The translations under genes and the position numbers were made by a program. The notes beneath the pieces were generated by a model. The model was not told the DNA's origin and made no database searches. It saw nothing but the letters and a program-made list of their open reading frames with translations. A stretch of DNA of 64,000 bases from Pseudosulfitobacter pseudonitzschiae. Its GTDB lineage: Bacteria > Pseudomonadota > Alphaproteobacteria > Rhodobacterales > Rhodobacteraceae. Shown in pieces: positions 1 through 9,871 of this stretch. How positions within the stretch are numbered: position 1 is the stretch's first letter; each line of letters starts with the position of its first letter. The stretch spans positions 434,001 to 498,000 of the forward strand of contig NZ_FQVP01000002.1 in the NCBI RefSeq assembly GCF_900129395.1. The letters are read 5' to 3'.

Positions 1-2
1 AA

Positions 3-416
3 TCCGGGCTCAGCGCCAATCCCTCGCTCAGCCGTGTCGCCACCGAAATCCGGGCCTTCTGTCCGCCGCTGGCCAGCGAACTGCAGCAACTGGTGATCGA
101 GCTGAGCATCCTGCCCAGCCGGGAAACCGCATGGCGCAATTTCAGTGAACGCCTGCCGATGAGCGAAATCACCATCTTTTCCAACGCGCTGATGCAGGCC
201 GAACGCTATGGCACCCCCTTTGCCGGCGCCATGCGCACCCTGATGCGCGACGAACGCGCGGGCCGGTTGCTGAAGATCGAGGAACAGGCCGGCCGCGCGC
301 CCGCCCTGATGACCGTACCGCTGATCCTGTTCATCATGCCCCCGCTGTTCATCGTTCTGGTCGGCCCGGCGGTCCTGAGCATCCTCGACAATATCATGGA
401 TGGAGGCTTTGGATGA
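3..416 (+). CDS. tadC: TadC-type Flp pilus assembly membrane protein (3' part)
   Basis: Partial gene cut by the left window edge; the frame is open from base 3. The visible 137 or so residues are the C-terminal part of a type II secretion F/GspF-like protein as found in Tad pilus loci. Seen directly: a region rich in charged residues with LMRDERAGRLLKIEEQAGRAPA, which is characteristic of the loop before the last membrane span, then a hydrophobic helix (LTVPLILFIMPPLFIVLVGPA) close to the C-terminus. It overlaps tadE by four bases (ATGA), so it is translationally coupled to the pilus genes that follow. The assignment as TadC rather than TadB rests on this position directly before TadE/TadG/TadD genes. 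Confidence 0.85.
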   Translation, partial: SGLSANPSLSRVATEIRAFCPPLASELQQLVIELSILPSRETAWRNFSERLPMSEITIFSNALMQAERYGTPFAGAMRTLMRDERAGRLLKIEEQAGRAPALMTVPLILFIMPPLFIVLVGPAVLSILDNIMDGGFG

Positions 417-835
417 AACGCCCGATCCGCACATTCATCACGGACGAAACCGGTGCCACGGCGGTCGAATTCGTGCTGGTCCTGCCGATATTGCTGTCGA
501 TGGTCTTCGGCATCATCTGTTTCGGCCAGTACTTTGCCATCGCCAACAGCCTGCAACAACTGGCCGCCGAGGCCGCGCGGTCATCCGCCATGGGCATCAG
601 CACGGCCGAACGCCAGACGCTGGCCGCCTCTTTCATCACCAATGCAGGCGCGCGGTTTACCTTTCTGGGGCCCGACAAGGTGGTCCCCACCATCACCATG
701 CTGTCCGAGACAGAGCCGCACGGCATCCAGGTGTCGCTGTCCTACGACCTGCAAGGATCTGCCGTGGAGCTGGCGGGCGGCTTCATCGGGTTCGAGGTCT
801 CGACCCTGACGCGGAGCAGCTACCTTGCGTATTAA
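413..835 (+). CDS. tadE: TadE-like minor pilin / pseudopilin
   Basis: A 140-residue protein with the TadE layout: short basic N-terminus, then GATAVEFVLVLPILL at about residues 14-28 (the conserved E of the TadE motif inside a hydrophobic helix), followed by a small extracytoplasmic domain. TadE-family proteins are prepilin-peptidase-processed pseudopilins of the Flp pilus machine. The start ATG overlaps the tadC stop (ATGA). The 3' end overlaps the next gene by 11 bases. No cysteine pair or other enzymatic motif is visible. Confidence 0.85.
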   Translation: MKRPIRTFITDETGATAVEFVLVLPILLSMVFGIICFGQYFAIANSLQQLAAEAARSSAMGISTAERQTLAASFITNAGARFTFLGPDKVVPTITMLSETEPHGIQVSLSYDLQGSAVELAGGFIGFEVSTLTRSSYLAY

Positions 836-2603
836 GCATCAGTTACAAGACTTCTGGGCCGACGAGCGGGGTGCCGTCATCATCATCTTTGCGCTGGTGC
901 TGACCGTCATGCTGGGCTTTGTCGCCCTGGGCGTCGATCTTGGCGCGCTCTATTTCCGGCAGAAAACACTGCAAACCCATGCGGACCTTGCCGCGATCAG
1001 CGCGGTGAACAACCTCAGCACTCAACCCGCCGACCATGCCCTTGTGACGGTTCTGGGCAACGGGCTGGACGCGGGCGCGATGACCAGCGTGACCTTCGGC
1101 CACTACCAACGCGACCTCTCGGTCCCGATCGATGACCGGCTGACCGACCGCGCACTGACCGCGCCGGACGTGAACGCCGCAACCGTCCAGTTGCAGGAAG
1201 CCGCCCCGCTGTATTTCGCCCGCACCTTCCTGCAACAGGACACAACGCAACTGAACGCCACGGCGACGGCGGCACGGTTCGATCTGGCGTCCTTCAGCCT
1301 GGGGTCGCGCCTGCTGTCCCTGGACGCCGGTCTGCTGAATGCCCTGCTGTCCGAGGCCACTGGCAGCACAATCGCCCTCTCGGTGCTGGATTATGAGGCG
1401 CTGGCAGATGCGGATGTTGATCTTTTGACGTTTTCGGACGCGCTGGCCACCCGCGCCGACCTGACCGCGCTGACCTACGAAGAGCTGTTGTCCAGCGACA
1501 TCGAACTGCTCGACATCGCAGGCGCGCTTCTGGACACCGGCGTCGTTCAGGGATCAACCGCGGTTCTGGACGCGATCCTGGCCTCGCTCACCGTGGCGAC
1601 GGTCGATGCCGAACGGCTGATCGCGATTGCCGGTGATGACGTGGGCGTTCAACTGGATGACGTGCTGCCCACGGTTACGGTTTCGGCACTGGATGTGTTG
1701 ATGTCAGCGGTCGATGTGGTCACCGCCAACCACTTTATCGAAACACAGCTTGATCTGGGCATTCCGAATCTGACCGCCACCAAACTGCAACTGATCGTCG
1801 GCGAGCGCCCCGCCTGGATCACCTTTGCCGAAAAAGGCGCCACCGCCCACACGGCGCAGGCACGGCTCAAGCTGGACCTGACAATGGACACCGGCATTCT
1901 GGCAGGAGTGGCGACCGGGTTGAACATCCTGGCCGTTGAACTGCCCCTGTACCTGGAGATCGCAGGCGCGACGGCAACCCTGACAGGACTGGACTGCGGG
2001 GCAGGCGACACCGAACCGCTGGTCACCTTTGACACCGGCACCGACCCGCTGACGGGGGTCACCGGAACCCATGTGGCCGAGCTGTTCCTGGGCAATTTTC
2101 CCGCCCCCACGTTCGAAGACAACACCACCCCGCTGGATCAGAGCGCCCTGACAGATGCCAAGCTGCTGGGGCTGAACGTCGTCGTCACGAACCTCCTGGG
2201 CCTTCCGATCAACCTTGGCACGGACGTCATGGTGAAATCCCACGCCTCAGTTGGCGTGTCCGAAACGTCGCAAACCACCTTTATCCGCAGCGAGGAAGGC
2301 ACGACCAAGAATTTCGGCTCCGGCGGGCTGCTGAATTCGACCGTCAGCACGCTCGTCGCCAATGCGACTGTACGTCTCGCGCCCAAACAGGGCGTGGTGA
2401 ACCTGCTTTTGGGCACTGTCGTCGCCGTGCTGAACAATGTGCTCTCTATCGTCACAAACCTGCTGGCGCCCATCCTGACTGCGCTTTTGACCCCGGTTGA
2501 TACCCTGCTGGACGGCGTTCTGGACATGCTCGGCATCGGCATCGGCGAGGCGGACCTGACCCTTCACAAGGCCCACTGCGGGCGGATCGTGCTGGTTCGA
2601 TGA
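825..2603 (+). CDS. tadG: TadG-like pilus assembly protein
   Basis: A 592-residue protein that begins with a cytosolic stub, ERGAVIIIFALVLTVMLGF at about residues 14-32 (the TadE/TadG-type E-containing helix), and a long exported domain ending CGRIVLVR, a typical TadG terminus. The start is TTG at 825, preceded by GGAG eight bases upstream; it overlaps tadE by 11 bases. The middle is Leu/Thr/Asp-rich with several LLDxxxxLLG stretches and no recognisable catalytic motif. Role by family and context: envelope component of Flp pilus biogenesis. Confidence 0.8.
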   Translation: MRIKHQLQDFWADERGAVIIIFALVLTVMLGFVALGVDLGALYFRQKTLQTHADLAAISAVNNLSTQPADHALVTVLGNGLDAGAMTSVTFGHYQRDLSVPIDDRLTDRALTAPDVNAATVQLQEAAPLYFARTFLQQDTTQLNATATAARFDLASFSLGSRLLSLDAGLLNALLSEATGSTIALSVLDYEALADADVDLLTFSDALATRADLTALTYEELLSSDIELLDIAGALLDTGVVQGSTAVLDAILASLTVATVDAERLIAIAGDDVGVQLDDVLPTVTVSALDVLMSAVDVVTANHFIETQLDLGIPNLTATKLQLIVGERPAWITFAEKGATAHTAQARLKLDLTMDTGILAGVATGLNILAVELPLYLEIAGATATLTGLDCGAGDTEPLVTFDTGTDPLTGVTGTHVAELFLGNFPAPTFEDNTTPLDQSALTDAKLLGLNVVVTNLLGLPINLGTDVMVKSHASVGVSETSQTTFIRSEEGTTKNFGSGGLLNSTVSTLVANATVRLAPKQGVVNLLLGTVVAVLNNVLSIVTNLLAPILTALLTPVDTLLDGVLDMLGIGIGEADLTLHKAHCGRIVLVR

Positions 2604-2650
2604 CCGCGCTGTTTTCATACCCTTCCACACACTCTGAACGGAGCCTGAAT

Positions 2651-3457
2651 TTGACCTCTCTGCTTTCCCACATCCGTCGCGCCTGCTTGCTGGTTGCCGT
2701 TGTCAGCCTCTCTGCCTGCTCGGTGCCGACCGCCCAGGAAGGCAATCCGAACAACCGCCCCGAAGCGGTCTCAAGCACGCTGCGGCTGGCGCAGGCCACG
2801 GCGGAATCCGGTGATCATGTGAATGCCGCCCGCCTTTATGAGAAAGTGCTCGCAAGCGACCCCGAGTCCGTCGAGGCGCTGAAGGGGGCAGGCGACAGCT
2901 ACTCACGGATGGGACAGCACGGGCGGGCGGAAACCGTGCTGTTGCGCGCCCATGAACTGGCGCCCGGAAATGACGACGTCCTGAACATTCTGGGCCGCGT
3001 GAACCTTTCGCAGAAACGCCCCGACGAGGCGCTGAAATATTACGACAAGGCGCTGCGCCTCAACCGCAAGAACATCTCGGCCATCACCGGCAAGGGCGTC
3101 GCCCTCGACACCATGTCCCAGCACCTGAAGGCACAAAAGGTCTATGAGGATGGCCTGTCGATCTATCCCGCCAACTTCATCCTGCGCAGCAACTACGCGC
3201 TGTCGCTGGCGTTGACCGGCAACTCGGCCAAGGGGATCAGCATCCTTCAGGAACTGGTGCGTGACCCGAATGCCGCCCCCCATGTCCGGGACAACCTGGC
3301 GCTGGTCTACGGCCTCGCCGGTCTGGAAAACGAGGCACGGGCGACGCTCACGCTGGATATGAATGCACAGGAAATAGAGGAAAACATCGCGATCTATGCC
3401 GCATTGCGCCGGATGATGCAGGACGGAAATCCAATCGGGTCGCTGGTGTTCGCCTGA
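2651..3457 (+). CDS. tadD: TadD-like TPR lipoprotein
   Basis: About 268 residues. I choose TTG at 2651 (GGAG eight bases upstream), which gives a compact lipoprotein signal peptide ending LSAC at the predicted lipid-modified Cys; the frame is open further upstream to an ATG at 2600 that overlaps the tadG stop (ATGA), so a longer form is possible. The mature part contains consecutive TPR units, for example HVNAARLYEKVLASDPES and RPDEALKYYDKALRLN. TadD proteins are outer-membrane-anchored TPR factors needed for Flp pilus assembly. It is the last gene of the pilus operon and is followed by a hairpin. Confidence 0.8.
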   Translation: MTSLLSHIRRACLLVAVVSLSACSVPTAQEGNPNNRPEAVSSTLRLAQATAESGDHVNAARLYEKVLASDPESVEALKGAGDSYSRMGQHGRAETVLLRAHELAPGNDDVLNILGRVNLSQKRPDEALKYYDKALRLNRKNISAITGKGVALDTMSQHLKAQKVYEDGLSIYPANFILRSNYALSLALTGNSAKGISILQELVRDPNAAPHVRDNLALVYGLAGLENEARATLTLDMNAQEIEENIAIYAALRRMMQDGNPIGSLVFA

Positions 3458-3522
3458 TGTCGAACGTCCCAGCGCCTGCCAGACACTGAAAAGAGCGGCG
3501 CGCGCAGGATTTGCCCGGAAAA

Positions 3523-3547
3523 CAAGGCCCGCCGCACGCGGGCCTTG
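3523..3547 (+). terminator. Hairpin after tadD
   Basis: Perfect 10-bp inverted repeat CAAGGCCCGC / GCGGGCCTTG with a five-base loop, 65 bases after the tadD stop and 62 bases before the stop of the convergent gbcB. No long T-tract follows on either strand, so it may act with Rho or simply stabilise 3' ends. Confidence 0.6.
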
Positions 3548-3609
3548 TCACGTCATGTCATGTCAGGGGGGCTTTCATGACCTTCTCAGCCCGTGGCCCT
3601 GCATGTCCC

Positions 3610-4683
3610 TTAAACCTCGACGACAACCTTGCCGATCGGGTTGGAACAACAGGCAAGGATATAGCCGTCGGCGATATCATCCTCTGATATCCCGCCATTG
3701 TGGACCATGTGAACCTCGCCCTCGGTCTTGCGGATCTTGCAGGTGCCGCAGATCCCGAAGGTACAGCCCGACGGAATGTTCAGCCCGCTGGCCTTGGCCG
3801 CCGCCAGAACGGTGTCGGTCTGCGCAACCTTGGCCGTGACGCCCGAGGTGGCAAAGGTGATCTCGGCGCTGGTATCCTCGTCGGGCACGATGTCGTCCAG
3901 CGCGGGGGCTTCGGCCTCGTTCGGGGTCGGGGCCTGGAAATCCTCCTGATGGTAGCGGTCCATGTCATAGCCCAGACCCTGAAGCGCCTCGCGCACGGCC
4001 TGCATGAACGGGGCAGGGCCACAGCAGAACACTTCGCGTTCCAGGTAATCGGGTGCCATCAGACCCAGCATCAGCTGGTTGATCTGGCCGCGGTATCCCG
4101 TCCAGGGCGCATAGCGGTCGGCGGATTCCACGATCCAGTGCAGGTCGATGCCCGGCACACGGCTGGCCATGTGCTCCAGCCGCTGGCGAAAGATGATCTC
4201 GGAGGGGCGGCGCGCGCAATTGACAAAGACAATGTCAGGCTCGGTGCCCAGGTCGAACATCCATGTCGTCATCGACATCATCGGCGTGATGCCCGATCCG
4301 GCCGAAATGAACAGGTATTTGTCCGCCGGGAAATCCGTATGGGTGAACCAGCCCGCAGGCCCCGTCGCTTTCAACTGGGTGCCGGGCACAAGGTGGTCCA
4401 GCATCCAGCGGGTGCCGATGCTGTCGGCCTGCGCCTTGACCGTGACCGAAATAGACCGTGGCCGCGAGGGCGACGATGAAATCGTATAGGTGCGGTGCAC
4501 GGTGCCTCCCGGCACCGGCAGTTCCAGCGTCAGGAACTGGCCGGGCCGAAAGTCGAACAGCGCACCCGAGGGCGCGCGAAAGGTGAACGTGGCGGTGTTG
4601 GCCAGTTCGGGAATGACCGACACGCATTCCAGCGGCTCGTCGCTTTGCCAGAATACACCGGCCGGGTTGATGATATCCTTCAT
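3610..4683 (-). CDS. gbcB: Glycine betaine monooxygenase-type reductase (FAD/NAD/2Fe-2S)
   Basis: 357 residues starting at the ATG at 4683, four bases after the gbcA stop, with AAGG upstream; an upstream extension of the frame to 4752 lies inside gbcA and is rejected. Domain order is that of a ferredoxin-NAD reductase: FAD-binding RTYTISS (about 64-70), NAD-binding GSGITPM (about 129-135) and CCGPAPFM, then a C-terminal plant-type [2Fe-2S] domain with Cys at about 307, 312, 315 and 345 (CTFGICGTC...CCS). It passes electrons from NAD(P)H to the Rieske oxygenase GbcA. The pair resembles glycine betaine demethylase (betaine to dimethylglycine plus formaldehyde), but carnitine and stachydrine demethylases share this architecture, so the substrate is inferred. 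Confidence 0.8.
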   Translation of the reverse strand: MKDIINPAGVFWQSDEPLECVSVIPELANTATFTFRAPSGALFDFRPGQFLTLELPVPGGTVHRTYTISSSPSRPRSISVTVKAQADSIGTRWMLDHLVPGTQLKATGPAGWFTHTDFPADKYLFISAGSGITPMMSMTTWMFDLGTEPDIVFVNCARRPSEIIFRQRLEHMASRVPGIDLHWIVESADRYAPWTGYRGQINQLMLGLMAPDYLEREVFCCGPAPFMQAVREALQGLGYDMDRYHQEDFQAPTPNEAEAPALDDIVPDEDTSAEITFATSGVTAKVAQTDTVLAAAKASGLNIPSGCTFGICGTCKIRKTEGEVHMVHNGGISEDDIADGYILACCSNPIGKVVVEV

Positions 4684-4687
4684 CGCC

Positions 4688-5956
<1,269 letters not shown>

Positions 5957-6044
5957 TCACGGCACAAGACGCTGTTGGCCCGCAATGCAAGGAGGTGCCG
6001 CGTGCCGTTCCAGCGTCATGACCGCCACCCGCGGTTAAACATCT

Positions 6045-6220
6045 TTGCCAAGGCTGGTTTCCGGACTTGATCGCGGCCCGTCCGGGCCCCAGCGCAACGC
6101 CTTCCCGGGCTCCTCCTGCCCAGTGGCCGCTGTTGCGCCCCTCACGATCTTACCGTTGCGGGGGCAGTGCCGGATTTTCGCCGGCTTCCCAATTCTCGGA
6201 CCGAAGCCCGCACCTTGCAC
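6045..6220 (-). ncRNA. Cobalamin riboswitch
   Basis: Minus strand. All main conserved elements of the cobalamin aptamer are present in order: a 5' P1 arm with CAAGG, GGGAAGCCGG...AAATCCGGCACTGCCCCCGCAACGGTA split over the core, then GCCACTG, GCCCGGGAAGGCG, and the B12-box AGTCCGGAAACCAGCC followed by CTTGG that closes P1. The orientation points to gbcA as the controlled gene; no other minus-strand gene intervenes. Cobalamin riboswitches normally repress downstream genes when B12 is abundant. A cmsearch with Rfam RF00174 would confirm it. Confidence 0.93.
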
Positions 6221-6691
6221 CGTGTTGATATGCGGGGCGCATGTTTCGTGAAGGGATGTTTGCGACCAAAACAAATGCGGAAAAGACGGGCGGCGGATTT
6301 TATCGAGAGCACAGCTCGCTTCCTGCCCCATCACGCCCCGCGTCTCACCCAGATTCGGACGGCACGCCTGTGCATCAGCCGGGCAGGGGGGATGGCAAAT
6401 CCACCAGGCCCCGGCCCGGCGGACAACCGGTCCGTGGAAACGGTCACGAATGCCCTGACGGTTTCACCGGAAGAAGGTGCAGGCAGCGGTGGAAATATCA
6501 CAGAGAGCCAAAAATCTATAATTGTTTTAAGGGGATAACGGCGTGAAGAACGCTCACGCATTGACCTGACTGGCGATGGGACAAGCCCCGTCAACCGTCC
6601 TTGCACAGAACAGCCACGACGGGCGTTTCTGGGAATCACCGCTGCTCGACCCCGCGCCTGTGAAACCACGAACGCCGCCGATCTGCCGATG
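6221..6691. other. Intergenic region without a supported gene
   Basis: About 470 bases between the riboswitch and the hairpin behind the DUF4394 gene. Short frames occur on both strands but none has a good start or recognisable product. The minus-strand promoter for the riboswitch transcript should lie in its left part. An AT-rich stretch around 6500-6540 (AATCTATAATTG) looks promoter-like on the plus strand, followed by AAGGGG and a GTG opening only an eight-codon frame; I do not call a gene. Confidence 0.5.
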
Positions 6692-6720
6692 CCCGGTGCG
6701 GCAAAGGCCGCCGCACCGGG
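6692..6720. terminator. Hairpin 3' of the DUF4394 gene
   Basis: Perfect 10-bp inverted repeat CCCGGTGCGG / CCGCACCGGG with a nine-base loop, 18 bases beyond the stop of the minus-strand DUF4394 gene. A TTTT run follows on the plus side only, so as a minus-strand terminator it lacks a U-tract. Confidence 0.5.
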
Positions 6721-6737
6721 CCGGTTTTCAGGTCCGC

Positions 6738-7520
6738 TTACATCGCGGGCAGGATCGTGATGTCGCGAATGTCGCCATCGACACCTTCGATCATGCCGAC
6801 ACCGGTGGCCGCACCGGTTTCCAGGTCGACCGAATACAGCATGTTGCCATTCACCAGCCAGGCCATGTTTTCCATCGCCTCGTTGGTCTGCACGTCAAAG
6901 GCATAGGTGTCTGCCGGATCGTCGATGCCCAGCTTGCCAATCGCGCCCAGCGTGCCGTCGTTGGGCGAGACCTGCTGGATCACGGCGACGATGGTCGCGT
7001 CGATGTCATACATCTTGGTCGCTTCGGGCTTGCCATAGCTGTTGATATAGGCAGCAGCCACGATGGCGGTTTCCTCACCGACGTGCATGTCGCCTTCCTG
7101 CCAGTTCAGGCTGCCATCCACGGTCACGGCACCGGTGTCGACATCAACGCGGTGGTTGGTGGTGCCGGTCATGAACCGCAGCTTGTCCGCCGCAGGGTTG
7201 AAATCCACGATCACGGGCGTGTCCCCCAACGGCAGCGCGGTGTCCATCTTGGACATTTCCGTGGCCTCGCCGCTGGCGGGGTCGATGCTGACGATGCGCA
7301 TGTCGGGTGTCACGCCAATCAGCGTGCCATTCGAGGGACGCAGGTCGATGCCAAGCAGGCTGTCGACACCGGACACATCCATCGTGCCCGAAACGGCAAG
7401 CGTTTCGGTGTCGAACATGACCAGCGTCTTGTCCCCGACAAGCCCGACAGCAGGGGCTGCGACGGCGGCAGAGAGGGAAAGACCAAGGGCGGTGGTTGCA
7501 GAGACAGCGGTACGAAGCAT
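6738..7520 (-). CDS. DUF4394 exported protein
   Basis: 260 residues from the ATG at 7520 (AAGGAA eight bases upstream); the frame extends upstream to 7631 but that part overlaps a promoter region. A clear signal peptide (LRTAVSATTALGLSLSAAVAAPA) is followed by a repeat-like beta-rich domain of the DUF4394 type, with strands such as LLGIDLRPSNGTLIGVT and ADTYAFDVQTNEAMENMAW. The family's biochemical function is unknown; members are exported. It is divergent from an ECF sigma gene and shares the same promoter-like motif, so it is probably a main target of that sigma factor. Confidence 0.8.
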   Translation of the reverse strand: MLRTAVSATTALGLSLSAAVAAPAVGLVGDKTLVMFDTETLAVSGTMDVSGVDSLLGIDLRPSNGTLIGVTPDMRIVSIDPASGEATEMSKMDTALPLGDTPVIVDFNPAADKLRFMTGTTNHRVDVDTGAVTVDGSLNWQEGDMHVGEETAIVAAAYINSYGKPEATKMYDIDATIVAVIQQVSPNDGTLGAIGKLGIDDPADTYAFDVQTNEAMENMAWLVNGNMLYSVDLETGAATGVGMIEGVDGDIRDITILPAM

Positions 7521-7579
7521 GAGAAATTTCCTTTGTTTCAGTTTGCAGCGGTACGGCGCCATTCGCCGCCCATAGCCCG

Positions 7580-7608
7580 AAGACACCGCACAGGCGCGAA
7601 TGGATGCA
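7580..7608 (-). promoter_or_regulatory. Candidate ECF-sigma promoter of the DUF4394 gene
   Basis: On the minus strand TGCATCC (7608-7602), 15 bases, then GTGTCTT (7586-7580). The identical two-block motif with the same spacing occurs on the plus strand at 7627-7655. Transcription would start near 7573, about 50 bases before the start codon. Confidence 0.65.
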
Positions 7609-7626
7609 GGACGCGCGGAAAAAAAT

Positions 7627-7655
7627 TGCATCCGTTTGCCGCCGCGCCGTGTCTT
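7627..7655 (+). promoter_or_regulatory. Candidate autoregulated ECF-sigma promoter
   Basis: TGCATCC (7627-7633), 15 bases, GTGTCTT (7649-7655), identical in both blocks and spacing to the divergent copy. The two TGCATCC blocks form an inverted repeat at 7602-7633. Expected transcription start is near 7662, upstream of the sigma gene. Confidence 0.65.
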
Positions 7656-7780
7656 TGCTTTTGAAAGGCATCAAAATGCGACATCAGGGGTTTGTAAAAG
7701 ACGCGAACAGCGCGGTCCATGCGATGAACATGCGCGACCGTGGTTCAGCGCGGTTATGCCGGCTTGGGGAGTTGCGACAT

Positions 7781-8350
7781 ATGAAAGACCGGCAAACCGC
7801 ACATGACCGCTCGGCGCGGCTGCGGCAGGCTCTGGACCAGTGCGCCGACGGCGATGACAGCGGCATTGCCGCGATCCTCGACATCGAAGGGCGACAGCTC
7901 TTGGGCGTGGCCTTTCGCATGTTGCAACGCCACGACCTCGCTGAAGAGGCGCTTCAGGATGCGATGGTGCAGGTCTGGCGCAAGGCGGGCACGCAACGGG
8001 CGGACAGCGGATCGGTACGCGGCTGGATCTATGCGATCCTGCGCAACCGCTGCCTGAACATCCTGCGCGACGGCAAACGGCTCAGCACGCTGGCCCCTGC
8101 CGATCTCGCGCTTGTGCAGGAGGCCCGCCAGCAGATCGTCCCCACCGAAGGCTGGGAAATCCTCGCCGGATCGTCAAAGCTGCGCACCTGCCTTGACGGG
8201 CTGGACGCGCCGGGCCGTCAGGCTATCCTGCTGGCCTATGTGGCAGGCTTCAGCCACGGCGAGATCGCGGCACGCCAGAACATGCCGCTGGGGACGGCCA
8301 AATCCCTGATCCGCAGAGGGCTGAGTGCCTTGAAGGAGTGTCTGTCATGA
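7781..8350 (+). CDS. ECF-family RNA polymerase sigma factor
   Basis: 189 residues from ATG at 7781 (GGGGAG upstream); an ATG at 7676, nearer the predicted promoter, would give 224 residues and cannot be excluded. Region 2 is seen as LLGVAFRMLQRHDLAEEALQDAMVQVWRKA with GSVRGWIYAILRNRCLNILR (the 2.3/2.4 part), and region 4 as LDAPGRQAILLAYVAGFSHGEIAARQNMPLGTAKSLIRRGL, a helix-turn-helix for the -35 element. It is co-transcribed with, and overlaps by ATGA, its anti-sigma gene. The mirrored promoter motif predicts autoregulation and control of the DUF4394 gene. Confidence 0.9.
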   Translation: MKDRQTAHDRSARLRQALDQCADGDDSGIAAILDIEGRQLLGVAFRMLQRHDLAEEALQDAMVQVWRKAGTQRADSGSVRGWIYAILRNRCLNILRDGKRLSTLAPADLALVQEARQQIVPTEGWEILAGSSKLRTCLDGLDAPGRQAILLAYVAGFSHGEIAARQNMPLGTAKSLIRRGLSALKECLS

Positions 8351-9072
8351 CCGGTCTTTCCGACGATATCCGCGACCTTGCTTCGGATTATGTCCTGGGG
8401 CTTATGCCCGAGGGCGAGATGCGCCTGTTCGAAGAGCTGATCCAGCGCGACCCGGAACTTGCGCGTCACGTGGGTGACCTGCGCGACAGCTTGCTGCCGC
8501 TGGACCTGTCCGCCACCCCGCGCGACCTGTCCGAGGGTTTCGCCGAAAGCACCCGCGCGCTGGTGCAGGCGGACGCGGCGGACGGACCGGCCGCACCGGG
8601 GCCAGCAAATCCCGCGCCACAGCACGCCGCGAATATCACGCGCCCGCCGTCGCGGCGCATGACCGGTCTGGCGGCGGCCGCTCTGGTCGGGATTGCCATC
8701 GGTTTTGGCGCAGGCGGGCTGCGACCGCAACCCGAACCACAGGTCATTGCCGTGCTGCTGGACGATCAGGGCGTTCCACAGGCCGTGGTCGAGGATTACG
8801 GCAACGACACCGCAACGGTGCGTTTCGTGGCCCAGATCGACGTGCCGGCCGACCGGTCCCTGCAGGTCTGGACCTTGCCCACGCCCGAGATCGGGGCGAC
8901 CTCGCTGGGGGTGCTGGACCGCACCGCGCCGACGCGGCTGACCTTTGACGATCTGCCCGGGCCGATGGCGCAACAGCTCTACGAGGTCACGCTGGAACCC
9001 GCCGGAGGCTCGCCCACAGGCCGGCCCACCGGACCGATCATCGGCAAGGGGTACGCCGCACCCCAGGTGTAA
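8347..9072 (+). CDS. RskA-type membrane anti-sigma factor
   Basis: 241 residues from ATG at 8347, with AAGGAG eight bases upstream and ATGA overlap with the sigma gene. N-terminal anti-sigma domain (IRDLASDYVLGLMPEGEMRLFEELIQRDPELA), a single membrane helix at about 104-122 (MTGLAAAALVGIAIGFGAG), and a periplasmic RskA-like domain with SLQVWTLP and GPMAQQLYEVTLEPAGGSP. There is no HxxxCxxC zinc motif, so it is not a ZAS-type redox sensor. The inducing signal is unknown. Confidence 0.85.
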   Translation: MTGLSDDIRDLASDYVLGLMPEGEMRLFEELIQRDPELARHVGDLRDSLLPLDLSATPRDLSEGFAESTRALVQADAADGPAAPGPANPAPQHAANITRPPSRRMTGLAAAALVGIAIGFGAGGLRPQPEPQVIAVLLDDQGVPQAVVEDYGNDTATVRFVAQIDVPADRSLQVWTLPTPEIGATSLGVLDRTAPTRLTFDDLPGPMAQQLYEVTLEPAGGSPTGRPTGPIIGKGYAAPQV

Positions 9073-9109
9073 CTGCCCCGACCTCTGCGGGCAGGGCGCG
9101 GACCGGACC

Positions 9110-9871
9110 CTATGCGGTCCCCGCCATCACCGGCCCGTCCACGATCATCACCGGACACCCGCGCGAACAGCGTTCAACCCGGCTGTCGATGCCGTAAAGC
9201 CTGCGGATCAGGTCAGGGGTCAACACTTCCAGCGTGGGACCAAAGGCCAGCGTGTGCCCGTCCCCCAGCGCCATGGTCTGGGTACAACAGCGCATCACCT
9301 GGTTCAGGTCATGCAGCGCCAGAATCATCACGGCCCCGGTCTCCTCGGCATAGACCCGCAGCGATTCCAACACCTCGTATTGCCGGTTAAGGTCCAGCGC
9401 CGAGGTCGGCTCGTCCATCAGCACCACCTTGGGACGGCTCACCAGCGTCTGCGCAATCGAAACCGCCTGCCGCTGCCCGCCGGACAGTTCCGACAACTGG
9501 CTGTCCGCCAGATGTGTGATGTTGAACCGGCGCACGGTGTCGTCCACGGCGCGCAGCTCTTCGGCGCTCAACCGCCAGCCCCCAGCGCCCTGTTTCAGCG
9601 CCAGGATGATCGATTCGTATACGGTCAGCGCCGCATTCATACCGGTGTCCTGCGGCATATACCGCAGATCGTCCGCACAGGCCCCGTCGATCCGAACCGC
9701 ACCGGTGCCCCGCAGATGCCCCGCGATGCGGCGGAACAGGGTGGATTTGCCGGCGGCATTCGCCCCCACCAAAGCCGTCAGCGTACCGCCTTGCAGCTGC
9801 GCCGATGCATCCGTCAGAACCTGCCGCCGCCCATAGCGCGCGCCGATGTGCTCCAGTGTCAGGCTTACCAT
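9110..9871 (-). CDS. Iron-complex-type ABC transporter ATPase
   Basis: 253 residues, FecE/FhuC-like ATP-binding subunit. Walker A GANAAGKST near residue 36, signature LSGGQRQ, Walker B VVLMDEPTSALD, and switch His in ALHDLNQ. It starts seven bases inside the permease gene and is the last gene of a substrate-binding protein/permease/ATPase operon. The family imports ferric siderophores, haem or cobalamin; the substrate cannot be read from sequence. Confidence 0.88.
   Translation of the reverse strand: MVSLTLEHIGARYGRRQVLTDASAQLQGGTLTALVGANAAGKSTLFRRIAGHLRGTGAVRIDGACADDLRYMPQDTGMNAALTVYESIILALKQGAGGWRLSAEELRAVDDTVRRFNITHLADSQLSELSGGQRQAVSIAQTLVSRPKVVLMDEPTSALDLNRQYEVLESLRVYAEETGAVMILALHDLNQVMRCCTQTMALGDGHTLAFGPTLEVLTPDLIRRLYGIDSRVERCSRGCPVMIVDGPVMAGTA

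Noticed and set aside
6543-6570. Eight-codon frame after AAGGGG upstream of the DUF4394 hairpin
   Set aside because: Too short to support as a gene or leader peptide; no regulated gene follows on that strand.
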